Part shown: one piece after another, positions 42,765-51,043 of the stretch
Layout: each line of letters opens with the position of its first letter
Position numbering within the stretch: the stretch's first letter is position 1
Origin: Caproiciproducens faecalis
GTDB taxonomy: Bacteria; Bacillota; Clostridia; Oscillospirales; Acutalibacteraceae
DNA length: 64,000 bases
Assembly (NCBI RefSeq): GCF_019448085.1
Contig: NZ_JAGFNZ010000002.1
Location: 124,001-188,000 of the forward strand
Direction: 5' to 3'
Translations under genes and position numbers: made by a program
The notes under the pieces: model-generated
What the model was told of the DNA's origin: nothing
The model's input: the letters and a program-made list of their open reading frames with translations, nothing else
The model's database searches: none

Positions 42765-44995
42765 CACATCGCCTCGTGGAACGTTCTGGAAAGGACTTCC
42801 CGCTGCTGCTGCTTGGACAGCTTGTGAAAGTTTACCGCGTAGCCGGATACACGGATGGTAAGGTTCGGGTAGCTTTCCGGGTCTTCATAAGCCTTCAGCA
42901 AAGTCTCCCTGTTCAGCACATTGACATTGATGTGGTGTGCCTTCTGCAGAAAATATCCGTCCAGAATAGAAACCAAGTTCCCGTACCGCTCCTCTTCCCC
43001 GTGCCCGAGCGCCTGCGGAACAATGGAAAATGTGTTGGAAATTCCGTCTTTGCAGACATCATACGAGAGCTTAGCCACCGAATTCAGCGCGGCCAGCGCG
43101 CCGTTTTTCTCCCGGTTGTGCATGGGGTTCGCGCCCGGCGCGAACGGCTCCCCCGCCTTTCTGCCGTCCGGGGTGGCTCCGGTCTTTTTGCCGTAGACAA
43201 CATTGGAGGTAATCGTCAGGATGGAAAGCGTATGCTCGGCGCCGCGGTAAGCCGGAATTTTTTTCAATTCCTCATAGAACAGCCTGACCTGCTCCTGCGC
43301 AATAGAATCCACGCGGTCGTCGTCGTTTCCAAAGGCGGGATATTCCCCGACCGTTTCAAAGTCCGTAATCAGTCCGGTATCATCGCGGATGCACTTTACT
43401 TTCGCGTATTTGATTGCCGACAGGGAATCCGCAAGCACGGACATACCGGCAATCCCGAACGCCATGAAGCGGTGAACGTCGGTGTCGTGCAGAGCCATCT
43501 GTGTTTTTTCATAGGCGTATTTATCATGCATATAGTGAATGATGTTCATGGCGCCGACATAGGTTTTGGCCAGCCACTCGCGATAAACATCCAGCAGCCC
43601 AAGTACTTTATCGTATTCAAGATATTCCCCCTCGTAAGGGGCGTGTACAGGCGCGATCTGCTTTCCGCTTTTTTCATCTCTGCCACCGTTCAGGCTCATC
43701 AGCAGCAGCTTGGCCAAATTTGCCCGCGCGCCGAAGAACTGCATGTCTTTTCCGACCCGCATGGCGGAAACACAGCAGGCAACGGCGTAGTCGTCACCGA
43801 AAACCGGGCGCATCACATCATCGTTTTCGTACTGAATGGCATCCGTGTCACAGGAGACCTTTGCGGCGTAGCGCTTAAAGGCTTCCGGCAGCTGCGCCGA
43901 CCAAAGCACCGTCAGGTTTGGTTCCGCGGAAGAACCCAGATTGTACAGCGTGTGCAGAATCCGGTATGAGCTTTTAGTAACAAGGGTTCTGCCGTCCTCG
44001 CCCATGCCGCCGACCGCTTCGGTAATCCACATCGGGTCGCCCGCAAAAAGCTCGTTGTACTCCGGGGTACGCAGATGACGGGCCATGCGCAGCTTCATGA
44101 CAAAATCATCGACAATCTCCTGCACCTCTGCTTCCGTCAACAAGCCGTCCCGCAGGTCACGCTCAAAGTAAATATCCAGAAAAGTACTGACGCGTCCCAG
44201 ACTCATTGCGGCGCCGTTCTGCTCCTTGATGGCGCCCAGATAGGCAAAGTACAGCCACTGCACCGCTTCCTTGGCGTTTTGCGCAGGCTGAGAGATGTCA
44301 TAGCCGTACAAAGCCGCCATCTCCTTCAGGTACCCCAGGAACGTAATCTGCTGATACAGTTCCTCCAGCAGGCGGACGTTTTCCGCTTCCATGCTTCGGG
44401 CGGCTGCGTGCTGCTTGTCCTTTTTCTTTTCCTCAATCAAACGGTCAATTCCATAGAGAGCGACCCGGCGGTAGTCGCCGATGATTCTGCCCCTGCCGTA
44501 GGCATCCGGCAGCCCGGTGATGATGCCGCAGTGGCGGGCGGCTTTGATTTCATCACTGTACGCGCGGAAAACGCCTTCATTGTGGGTTGTCCGGTACTGA
44601 AACTCCTGCTCTACCTTCTCAGAAAGCCGGTATCCGTAGGCTTCGCACGCCTTGCGGGTCATGTTCAGTCCGCCAAAGGGGTTCACGCCCCGTTTGAGCG
44701 GCCGGTCGGTCTGCAGACCCACAATGATTTCCTTTTCTTTGTCCAGATAACCGGGCCGGTAGCTCGTAAGCGAGCTGACCGTCTGCGTGTCGATGTCCAG
44801 TACGCCGCCGAATTCCCGTTCCAGTTCCAGCAGATGGTTCAGCTTTTTCATCAATCCCTGTGTGCGTTCCGTAGCGGGCGCCAGAAAGGTTTCGCCGCCT
44901 GTATACGGTTTGTAGTTGGTTTGGATAAAGTTGCGGACATCAATGGTTTGCTGCCAGTTTCCGCCGTTGAAATTCTTCCATGCCTGATGGTTCAT
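42764..44995 (-). CDS. pflB: Pyruvate formate-lyase (formate C-acetyltransferase)
   Basis: Glycyl-radical enzyme that converts pyruvate plus CoA to acetyl-CoA and formate under anaerobic conditions. 743 aa. Active-site Cys407-Cys408 in [11 protein letters not shown] and glycyl radical Gly718 in [16 protein letters not shown]. The N-terminus starts [12 protein letters not shown] at ATG 44995 with aaggag. Followed by its activase. Transcription is governed by a ZTP (pfl-motif) riboswitch and a strong promoter, connecting fermentative flux, or formate supply for purine/folate one-carbon units, to ZMP/ZTP level. Confidence 0.97.
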   Translation of the reverse strand: MNHQAWKNFNGGNWQQTIDVRNFIQTNYKPYTGGETFLAPATERTQGLMKKLNHLLELEREFGGVLDIDTQTVSSLTSYRPGYLDKEKEIIVGLQTDRPLKRGVNPFGGLNMTRKACEAYGYRLSEKVEQEFQYRTTHNEGVFRAYSDEIKAARHCGIITGLPDAYGRGRIIGDYRRVALYGIDRLIEEKKKDKQHAAARSMEAENVRLLEELYQQITFLGYLKEMAALYGYDISQPAQNAKEAVQWLYFAYLGAIKEQNGAAMSLGRVSTFLDIYFERDLRDGLLTEAEVQEIVDDFVMKLRMARHLRTPEYNELFAGDPMWITEAVGGMGEDGRTLVTKSSYRILHTLYNLGSSAEPNLTVLWSAQLPEAFKRYAAKVSCDTDAIQYENDDVMRPVFGDDYAVACCVSAMRVGKDMQFFGARANLAKLLLMSLNGGRDEKSGKQIAPVHAPYEGEYLEYDKVLGLLDVYREWLAKTYVGAMNIIHYMHDKYAYEKTQMALHDTDVHRFMAFGIAGMSVLADSLSAIKYAKVKCIRDDTGLITDFETVGEYPAFGNDDDRVDSIAQEQVRLFYEELKKIPAYRGAEHTLSILTITSNVVYGKKTGATPDGRKAGEPFAPGANPMHNREKNGALAALNSVAKLSYDVCKDGISNTFSIVPQALGHGEEERYGNLVSILDGYFLQKAHHINVNVLNRETLLKAYEDPESYPNLTIRVSGYAVNFHKLSKQQQREVLSRTFHEAM

Positions 44996-45019
44996 AGTTG
45001 ACTCCTTCCGATTAAACAA

Positions 45020-45152
45020 AGCATTTGGCCGCTCTTTTCAACAAAAAAAGAGCATCACTTGGTAAAACCAAATGCTGCCCAGACGGTCGGCTGAAAGAAG
45101 CTTTTATTCCACTGTGGTGAACCCACAATTATCCGTCAGTAATAAAAGCCCT
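45020..45152 (-). promoter_or_regulatory. ZTP/ZMP riboswitch (pfl motif) upstream of pflB
   Basis: Minus strand: P1/P2 arms GCTTTTATT / AATAAAAGC enclose ACTGACGGATAA and the TGTGG-GTTCA-CCACA hairpin; then the conserved CCGACCGTCTGGGCA segment of P3 (45074-45152). The following terminator AGCATTTGG...CCAAGTGATGCT plus T7 (45042-45076) competes with a downstream CCAAATGCT copy at 45020-45029. ZTP binding is expected to favour expression. Confidence 0.85.
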
Positions 45153-45168
45153 GTGTTTTTGTAATTTA

Positions 45169-45198
45169 ATTATAATATACAGGCGCAAATTCTGTCAA
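45169..45198 (-). promoter_or_regulatory. Promoter of pflB
   Basis: Minus strand TTGACA (45193-45198), 18-bp spacer, TATAAT (45169-45174), about 16 nt before the riboswitch. Confidence 0.85.
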
Positions 45199-45269
45199 CA
45201 GGCTTTCTGCGATTTTCGTTTTTTCATGAATGAAATGTTAAATGAGTATAAAATTTTTCAGAAACCCCT

Positions 45270-45297
45270 TTGCTGTTTGTGAAAATATTGATATAAT
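45270..45297 (+). promoter_or_regulatory. Probable promoter of the superoxide reductase gene
   Basis: TTGCTG, 16 bp, TATAAT. This leaves an untranslated leader of roughly 270 nt (45300-45573). The leader contains a GGCGTTGACACGCC hairpin shortly before the gene, and no recognised riboswitch. Confidence 0.5.
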
Positions 45298-45573
45298 AAA
45301 GTGAAGGATTTTTTGGAAGTTATTTACAGAAAACAAATCCTATTCCGTTGAATCTGCCAAAGAGCCAGAATGCTGACAGCATCCGCGGAGGATCCCGCCG
45401 GAAATCGGTTTGCTCAAAATGGAGCGTGTAAAAAACCGCTTGGTGGACATGTTATCAACACGCCGATTTTGGACAGAAAAAATGCGGTTCCCGACAGTAC
45501 CGAAAGAAACCCATCGCACGGCGTTGACACGCCGTTACCGTTAAATAATAAGAATGGAAATGAGGTTGTAAAA

Positions 45574-45948
45574 ATGTCAAAAGTTGTTTTTTACCGTTGT
45601 GAAATTTGCGGCAACATGGTAGCGCTGATTATGAGCGGCGGCGGTACAATGACCTGCTGCGGTCAGAACATGACAAAACTCGAAGCAAACACCACGGACG
45701 CGGCGACAGAGAAACACGTTCCGGCGATCACCCGGGAAGACGGAAAAATTAAAGTGCAGATCGGCTCCACCATTCACCCCATGCTCCCGGAGCATCATAT
45801 TGAATGGATTGCACTGGATACCGGCGACAAACTGGAAATCGTTTACCTGAAACCCGGCATGGACCCGAAAGCGGAGTTCAACGAGGTGGAATCCGGTACG
45901 GTTTACGAGTACTGCAATCTTCATGGTCTGTGGAAAGCTGAATTCTAA
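45574..45948 (+). CDS. Desulfoferrodoxin / superoxide reductase
   Basis: 124 aa 2Fe-type superoxide reductase: reduces superoxide to peroxide without making O2, a typical anaerobe defence. N-terminal desulforedoxin domain with CEIC and TCCGQNM (four Cys for Fe), then the catalytic centre with EKHVPAI, HPM, HHIEW and CNLHGLW (four His plus Cys). The catalytic Glu of EKH is present. ATG 45574 has gagg upstream; the in-frame extension to 45370 is judged leader. Single gene with its own terminator. Confidence 0.94.
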   Translation: MSKVVFYRCEICGNMVALIMSGGGTMTCCGQNMTKLEANTTDAATEKHVPAITREDGKIKVQIGSTIHPMLPEHHIEWIALDTGDKLEIVYLKPGMDPKAEFNEVESGTVYEYCNLHGLWKAEF

Positions 45949-45956
45949 AATTTCTG

Positions 45957-45999
45957 ATGAAAAATGGCCTTGCGGGTTTTCCGCAAGGCCATTTTTGTT
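45957..45999 (+). terminator. Terminator between superoxide reductase and decarboxylase genes
   Basis: AAAAATGGCCTTGCGG / CCGCAAGGCCATTTTT stem around GTTTT. Symmetric, so it can end both convergent transcripts. Confidence 0.92.
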
Positions 46000-46024
46000 A
46001 TATCATCTCATTCGGCAGGATAAA

Positions 46025-47287
46025 TCAATCTTTTGGCGGAAACAGTCCTAGAAAATCCAGGGTGGCAAAATAGTCGGCCGGAGTTTCCGCACGGCGGATA
46101 AGCTGCACCGTAGCGTCTTCTTTCAGCAGCAATTCCGCGGAACGCAGTCTGCCGTTGTAATTGTAGCCCATGGAGTGCCCGTGCGCGCCCGCGTCGTGAA
46201 TAACCAGAAGGTCGCCTCTGTCAATTTTCGGGAGCATACGGTCGATCGCAAACTTATCGTTGTTTTCACACAGGCTGCCGACAATGTCGTACTTGTGGTC
46301 ACAGGGAGCGTTCTCCTTGCCCATCACCGTAATATGATGGTAGGCACCGTACATAGCGGGACGGAGAAGGTTGGCCGCGCAGGCGTCTACTCCGATGTAC
46401 TCCTTATAAATATGCTTTTCGTGAATCGCCTTCGTTACCAGACAGCCGTACGGCCCAAGCATAAAGCGCCCCAGCTCGGTGAAAATGGCAACGTCATTCA
46501 GACCCGCCGGAACCAGAATCTCCTCATAGGCTTTGCGGACTCCTTCACCGATTTTCTCGATGTCGGCCGGTTTTTGTTCGGGACGGTAGGGAATGCCCAC
46601 GCCGCCGGACAGATTGATAAAGGAAATGCCGATGCCCGTTTTCCGGTAGATTTCAACAGCCGTACGGAACAGAATTCCGGCAAGCGTCGGGTAATAGCCG
46701 TCGTCCGTCGTGTTGCTGGCAAGGAAAGCGTGAATTCCAAAGCGCTTTGCGCCCAATTCCTTCAGCTTTACAAAGCCTTCCTCCAGCTGCTCGCGGGTAA
46801 AGCCGTATTTGGACTCACCCGGGGTATCCATAATCGCGTTGCTGATCTGGAAGGTTCCGCCCGGATTGAAGCGGCAGCAGATGGTTTCCGGAATACCGGC
46901 GGTTTCTTTCAAAAAATCAATGTGCGTAAAATCGTCCAGATTAATCAAAGCGCCCAGCTTCTGAGCCAGCACAAATTCTTCCGGCGGCGTTTCGTTGGAC
47001 GAGAACATAATGTGGTGCCCGTGAAAGCCCACCGCGTCGGAAAGCATCAGTTCAGTCAGGGAGGAGCAGTCCACCCCACACCCCTCTTCCTTCATAATCC
47101 TGAGGATTTCCGGATTAGGGGTCGCCTTTACGGCAAAATATTCACGGAAGCCGCTGTTCCACGCAAACGCCTTCTGCAGTTTGCGCACGTTTTCCCGGAT
47201 TCCCTTTTCATCATAGAGATAAAAAGGAGTCGGAAATTGGGCCGCAATTTTTTCCAGTTGTTCCTTATGTACAAAGGTGTTTTTCAA
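46025..47287 (-). CDS. Fold-III PLP decarboxylase, LysA (diaminopimelate decarboxylase)-like
   Basis: 420 aa alanine-racemase-fold PLP enzyme. YFAVKATPNPEIL carries the PLP Lys; INLSGGVGIPYRPEQ is the phosphate loop; FTELGRFMLGPYG follows; the second active-site part is GSLCENNDKFAIDRMLP with catalytic Cys, then AGAHGHSMGYNYN. These fit diaminopimelate decarboxylase (meso-DAP to lysine), though the CENNDKFA variant and linkage with a TrmB regulator leave room for another amino-acid substrate. TTG start 47287, 7 nt after the regulator gene, hence one operon. Confidence 0.85.
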   Translation of the reverse strand: MKNTFVHKEQLEKIAAQFPTPFYLYDEKGIRENVRKLQKAFAWNSGFREYFAVKATPNPEILRIMKEEGCGVDCSSLTELMLSDAVGFHGHHIMFSSNETPPEEFVLAQKLGALINLDDFTHIDFLKETAGIPETICCRFNPGGTFQISNAIMDTPGESKYGFTREQLEEGFVKLKELGAKRFGIHAFLASNTTDDGYYPTLAGILFRTAVEIYRKTGIGISFINLSGGVGIPYRPEQKPADIEKIGEGVRKAYEEILVPAGLNDVAIFTELGRFMLGPYGCLVTKAIHEKHIYKEYIGVDACAANLLRPAMYGAYHHITVMGKENAPCDHKYDIVGSLCENNDKFAIDRMLPKIDRGDLLVIHDAGAHGHSMGYNYNGRLRSAELLLKEDATVQLIRRAETPADYFATLDFLGLFPPKD

Positions 47288-47294
47288 AACAGTT

Positions 47295-47990
47295 TCAGCT
47301 TCCTTTCGTTACGGTAATCAGTGTAATTTCATTTTTCAGCGCTTCTTTGAACAGTTCGATCAGATTGCGCTTCTGCGAATACAGGCAGGTGGACTCGGAA
47401 CCGGCGGCGATGTCGCCGGTCAGAACGCTTCTGGAATCAACAATCAGGCGGATCTGATGCCGCTCGGTCTTTGCGTGATACACCAGTGCGCCTTCCAGTT
47501 CAAACGGCGGGTCGGTAATGACAACGACCTTCAGCCCGCGGCGCAGAGCCGAGCAAAGCTGAGGCAGAAGCACAAGGAGCGTCTGTTCGGACACGGCAAG
47601 ATAAATGCGCTCTTTCGCCGTGTCCATCATATTCTTCATTTTATCCATAATATTGGATTCGCCCTTGACAGTAACGTACCCCTCGCCGGTTTCCCGGCGC
47701 TCGGGTGCCGCCTTCACCAGAAGCTCCCGGTATTCCTGCATGCGCCGGATCCGGTTGCTGCAGAATTCCCCGACGGGAACCGGAAGATAATGGGTCGCCG
47801 TGTCTTCCTCCACCAGAGCCGCGCCTTTTTCAACCAGACCGGCCAGCGCCGTGTAGGTATTGGAACGGGATATGCCGGACGCTTTCGCAGCCTCATATCC
47901 CGTCAGTTTGCCTTCGGAGCAAAGCAAAAGATACAGGGCCGATTCCTGCCGTGTAAGATTGTAATATCCCAGCAGTTCCACCAGATCCAT
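47295..47990 (-). CDS. TrmB-family transcriptional regulator
   Basis: 231 aa. TrmB-type winged helix at about 5-75 (YYNLTRQESALYLLL, YEAAKASGISRSNTYTALAGL), followed by a coiled coil and a C-terminal PLD-like ligand domain (about 110-225). ATG 47990 follows GGAGG; ATG 48005 lies upstream of that site. The promoter is overlapped by a strong 26-bp palindrome, so the gene is likely autorepressed and controls the decarboxylase 7 nt downstream. Ligand unknown; in this family sugars or small metabolites bind. Confidence 0.9.
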   Translation of the reverse strand: MDLVELLGYYNLTRQESALYLLLCSEGKLTGYEAAKASGISRSNTYTALAGLVEKGAALVEEDTATHYLPVPVGEFCSNRIRRMQEYRELLVKAAPERRETGEGYVTVKGESNIMDKMKNMMDTAKERIYLAVSEQTLLVLLPQLCSALRRGLKVVVITDPPFELEGALVYHAKTERHQIRLIVDSRSVLTGDIAAGSESTCLYSQKRNLIELFKEALKNEITLITVTKGS

Positions 47991-48005
47991 TTTGCCGCCC
48001 TCCAT

Positions 48006-48055
48006 ATAGTGTTTCTCTATAGGAACACTATACAGCAGTTATTGAATTTTGTCAA
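48006..48055 (-). promoter_or_regulatory. Promoter with palindromic operator for the TrmB-decarboxylase operon
   Basis: Minus strand TTGACA (48050-48055), 17 bp, TATAGT (48027-48032). ATAGTGTT / AACACTAT arms (48006-48031) form an 8-bp perfect dyad whose outer arm covers the -10 box. Binding there would block RNA polymerase. Confidence 0.8.
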
Positions 48056-49825
48056 TTAATATTTCTGACTGACCGTTTCCGTATTTACCCGTAAGACCTC
48101 TGCTTCCGGGCTGACTTCCTGATTTACTTGTGCGACAGCAAAACTCCTCTTCTTCAGTTTGAATGCGCCGACCAGCTTACTGAGCATGTCCGCCTGAGCC
48201 GACAGTTCCTCGCTCGCCGCCGCGCTTTCCTCCGCCGTGGCGGAATTCGTCTGGACGACCGCAGAGACCTGGTCCACGCCGGTTGTTATCTGTTCAATAG
48301 CGGCCGCCTGATCGGACGAGGCGATATCAATTTTCACAATGGTTTCTCCCACCAATCCGACCTTGGCAGCAATTTCATTCAGTTCCTTTGCCGTATGTCC
48401 CGCTATGGCGGTACCGTTCTTTACGCTCTGAATGGAACCCTCAATCAGCGCGGTGGTCTGTTTGGCGGCGTTGGCGGATTTGCTGGCCAGATTCCGGACT
48501 TCGTCGGCCACCACGGCAAACCCTTTTCCGGCGCTGCCGGCTCTTGCCGCTTCCACGGCGGCGTTCAGCGCAAGAATATTTGTCTGGAACGCGATATCGT
48601 CAATCACTTTAATGATCTTTCCGATTTCATTGGAGGTGTTGCTGATTTCTTCCATAGAGGCAAGCATCTCACGCATTCGTTCATTTCCCTGCTCTACCTG
48701 AGTCACGGTTTCTTTCACATAGCCCGCCATTACCCTGACATTTTCCGCGGTCTCGCCGACTTTTCCGGAAACCTCGGTGACGGACGCCGCAAGCTCTTCC
48801 ACGGAGCTTGCCTGCTCCGCGGCTCCCTGCGCGAGTTCCTGGGAACCGTCGGACACCTGCACCGCGCCGCTGTTGACCTGTTCGGCAGAGGTATCAATAG
48901 CTGAAAGGGTATCGTTCAGGCCGTCTGAGATTTTCACAAGCGCCTGTTTAATCGGAAGAAAGTCGCCGATATATTCCTGTGTGATTTCAGCGGTCATGTC
49001 TCCCTGTGCCATTTGGCTCAGTTTATCCGAAATATCCGCAATATACAGCTTAAAGGTATCCGAAGCGGACTGTAGGGATGTTGCAAGGGAGCCGATTTCG
49101 TCTTTGGACGAATATGTAATGTCAACATCCAGTTTTCCTTCCGCGATTCTTTCGGCGGCGTCAGCCATTTCATTGACGGGCTTGCTCAGCTTTCTGGCCA
49201 GCCAGAAGCCCCATATAATGGAAACACAGACACCAAAAATAATAACAGCAATCAGTGCAATCATCATGGTGTTGGCAAGTTGATTGTTGGAATCATTGTT
49301 CGCCTTTGCATTATTGACCCGGTTCTGCATGCACTGAGTATAATTATCGGTCACCTTAATGTTGATTTCCACCAGTTTTTTGAGACTGGTCATGGCTCCA
49401 GCGATATTCTTTTGCTTGGTTTCCTGAACAATGGCTTCAAAGGTGGGCCAGAATTCCTCATCAAACATTGTTTTGGTCTGTGTGAACAACTCTTTCGTTG
49501 CCGCTGTCGAAATGGTCGGTTCGTACTGTTTCACCGCATCATCATATTGCTTTTTATATTTTTCGGTATTTTCAGTAACCGTTTTCAGCTCTTCCGGGTT
49601 GTCATAATACAATATATAATCTCTGGACAGTCCTCTTAAACGGTCAAGATTCAAAAGGATATCCGACATGACCGGCAGCGGCACAGTCTGCTTTTCGTAA
49701 AGTTTGGTGCTGGACGCCTTCATCTGCAGCATACTATAAATTCCTGCCGCACCGACAATGGCTGTTATCAGGGATATTGCCAAAAACGATAGGATCAGCT
49801 TGTTTGCGATTTTAAGATTCTTCAT
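48056..49825 (-). CDS. Methyl-accepting chemotaxis protein
   Basis: 589 aa transmembrane chemoreceptor. TM1 at about 8-32, periplasmic-type four-helix-bundle sensor (35-185), TM2 at about 190-212, HAMP to 265, then a long signalling coiled coil. Its tip has IAFQTNILALNAAVEAARAG and KGFAVVADEVRNLA. ATG 49825 with ggagag. No che operon is adjacent; works with CheW/CheA encoded elsewhere. It is preceded by an unusually long, strongly structured leader. Confidence 0.95.
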   Translation of the reverse strand: MKNLKIANKLILSFLAISLITAIVGAAGIYSMLQMKASSTKLYEKQTVPLPVMSDILLNLDRLRGLSRDYILYYDNPEELKTVTENTEKYKKQYDDAVKQYEPTISTAATKELFTQTKTMFDEEFWPTFEAIVQETKQKNIAGAMTSLKKLVEINIKVTDNYTQCMQNRVNNAKANNDSNNQLANTMMIALIAVIIFGVCVSIIWGFWLARKLSKPVNEMADAAERIAEGKLDVDITYSSKDEIGSLATSLQSASDTFKLYIADISDKLSQMAQGDMTAEITQEYIGDFLPIKQALVKISDGLNDTLSAIDTSAEQVNSGAVQVSDGSQELAQGAAEQASSVEELAASVTEVSGKVGETAENVRVMAGYVKETVTQVEQGNERMREMLASMEEISNTSNEIGKIIKVIDDIAFQTNILALNAAVEAARAGSAGKGFAVVADEVRNLASKSANAAKQTTALIEGSIQSVKNGTAIAGHTAKELNEIAAKVGLVGETIVKIDIASSDQAAAIEQITTGVDQVSAVVQTNSATAEESAAASEELSAQADMLSKLVGAFKLKKRSFAVAQVNQEVSPEAEVLRVNTETVSQKY

Positions 49826-49849
49826 GTTTCTCTCCATTTCTCATTTTAC

Positions 49850-50040
49850 TGGATCTTGCTTTCCCACTATTCCGATTTGTCCGGGCCTTTCGCCCGCCGT
49901 CATGCTGCCACCCAGGGCGCCGTCTGCGGTTTGTCCCCCGCCGCAGCATGGTTTAATCCATCTGTTTTTTTTGCTGACTGTCCCCCTTTCCCTAAAGACG
50001 CAATCGGCCGTTCGGCCCCCTGAATGTCCGAACGGTCACA
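49850..50040 (-). other. Structured leader RNA of the chemoreceptor gene, unassigned; overlapping 50-codon ORF
   Basis: Minus-strand leader with several strong helices: GACCGTTCGG / CCGAACGGCC, a long-range CCGATT / AATCGG, CATGCTGC / GCAGCATG enclosing CTGCGG / CCGCAG, and CGGGC / GCCCG. It does not match c-di-GMP-I, c-di-GMP-II or cobalamin consensus as I know them. A 50-codon frame at 49900-50052 (starts MNKKCDRSDIQGAE, ends TAPWVAA) runs through it without a good ribosome site; coding status unclear. Confidence 0.5.
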
Positions 50041-50173
50041 TTTTTTATTCATCTTTTAATTTTTTCAATTTCTACTTCTTTTTCTAATTATCGACCAAAA
50101 TATCAATTAACTTTATATTTATGTATACCATTTTTTAAAACAGACACAATATATTTGTTTTACTTATATATAG

Positions 50174-50202
50174 TTTACCTTTTTTTACGGCACAATTAGA
50201 AT
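50174..50202 (+). promoter_or_regulatory. Probable promoter of the XRE/S24 regulator gene
   Basis: TTTACC, 17 bp, TAGAAT, some 25 nt before the TTG start. Moderate match only. The stretch 50053-50173 is A+T-rich with no gene. Confidence 0.5.
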
Positions 50203-50226
50203 TCATATTGAAAGGGGTTGACTCAG

Positions 50227-50829
50227 TTGAATCGTATCAGACTACTTAGAATGAAGAATAAATTAAAGCAGCAGGAGCTATCAAAAATCATCAATGTCAG
50301 CCAGGCATCGCTTTCCGGATATGAAAACGGAAAGTATGAACCAGACAACCAAACTCTTTTGGATCTGGCCGCTTTTTTCGGGGTGACAACGGACTATCTG
50401 CTTGGAAACGATGAAATTCCCGAACTGTCTAAAAGTTCCCGAAAAGTCCCTGTGCTCAAGAGCCTTCGCCCCGAAATCCCCGCCGAATCATCCAGGGAAA
50501 TCGTCGGTTATGAAGAAATCAGTGAGGAGATGGCAAAACAAGGAGAATTCTTTGCAATCAAGATGCACGGGGACAGCATGGAACCGCGCATACAGGACGG
50601 GGACACTGTCATTGTGCAAAACCGCACTGCCGTGGAATCCGGGGATGTTGCGGTTGTTTCCGTCAGCGGAGATGAAGCGACCATTAAAAAAATAGCAAAA
50701 TTTGGAAGTGGAATTACCCTGATTCCCTATAACCCTAAATACGACCTGGTCTCTTACTCCAAGGAAGATCTGATAAAGCTGCCGGTCGTCATTCTGGGCA
50801 AGGCGGTGCAGTTAAGAGGAAAGTGTTAG
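50227..50829 (+). CDS. XRE-family repressor with S24/LexA-type peptidase domain
   Basis: 200 aa. Cro/CI helix-turn-helix at 1-60 (LKQQELSKIINVSQASLSGYENG) and a C-terminal S24 self-cleavage domain (about 95-198) with nucleophile Ser in HGDSMEPRIQDGD and Lys in ATIKKI. CI/HdiR-like stress-responsive repressor that would autocleave on RecA filaments. Start TTG 50227, 9 nt after aaagggg. No prophage genes surround it, so it acts as a stand-alone chromosomal regulator. Confidence 0.92.
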   Translation: MNRIRLLRMKNKLKQQELSKIINVSQASLSGYENGKYEPDNQTLLDLAAFFGVTTDYLLGNDEIPELSKSSRKVPVLKSLRPEIPAESSREIVGYEEISEEMAKQGEFFAIKMHGDSMEPRIQDGDTVIVQNRTAVESGDVAVVSVSGDEATIKKIAKFGSGITLIPYNPKYDLVSYSKEDLIKLPVVILGKAVQLRGKC

Positions 50830-50832
50830 GCA

Positions 50833-50898
50833 ATGCGGAAAATTCATAAAATAATCGCCGCATTGGCAGCAGCCGGTGCGGTCTTTTATTATTGCTGA
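50833..50898 (+). CDS. Possible 21-aa hydrophobic microprotein
   Basis: ATG 4 nt after the repressor stop; gaggaaag about 10 nt upstream. Product MRKIHKIIAALAAAGAVFYY plus a final Cys: basic N-terminus then one hydrophobic helix. CAATGCGG / CCGCATTG bases inside it can form a hairpin, so it may instead be a terminator region. Weak call. Confidence 0.3.
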   Translation: MRKIHKIIAALAAAGAVFYYC

Positions 50899-50970
50899 AG
50901 GTTTCTATTATCAGACGTTCATCGTAACAGTCAGTATTTTGCCATTTATGCTTTTAAATTTAAAGACATC

Positions 50971-51010
50971 AGACATCCTTCTTGAAATAGGATGTCTTCT
51001 GCGGTATAAT
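50971..51010 (+). promoter_or_regulatory. Promoter with inverted-repeat operator for the GntR gene
   Basis: TTGAAA (50982-50987), 17 bp, TATAAT (51005-51010). AGACATCC (50971-50978) and GGATGTCT (50990-50997) are perfect 8-bp arms flanking the -35 box. Likely autoregulatory operator of the GntR/FadR-type protein. Confidence 0.7.
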
Positions 51011-51043
51011 CATGCTGAAACATCTTGTACGGAGGAATCGGCA

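Noticed and set aside
42776-43969. 397-codon plus-strand frame within pflB
   Set aside because: It is antisense to pyruvate formate-lyase, whose Cys-Cys and glycyl-radical motifs are intact.
45370-45573. 68-codon N-terminal extension of superoxide reductase
   Set aside because: The extension lacks homology to the family and the conserved N-terminus starts at ATG 45574 with its own ribosome site.
49850-50040. c-di-GMP-I riboswitch before the chemoreceptor
   Set aside because: The conserved GGxAAACC...GGGACGCAAAGCC and GGTAGGTAGCGGGGT blocks are absent, so it is listed as unassigned structure.
50227-50829. Prophage immunity region
   Set aside because: No integrase, Cro, or structural phage gene is present; flanking genes are ordinary chromosomal genes.
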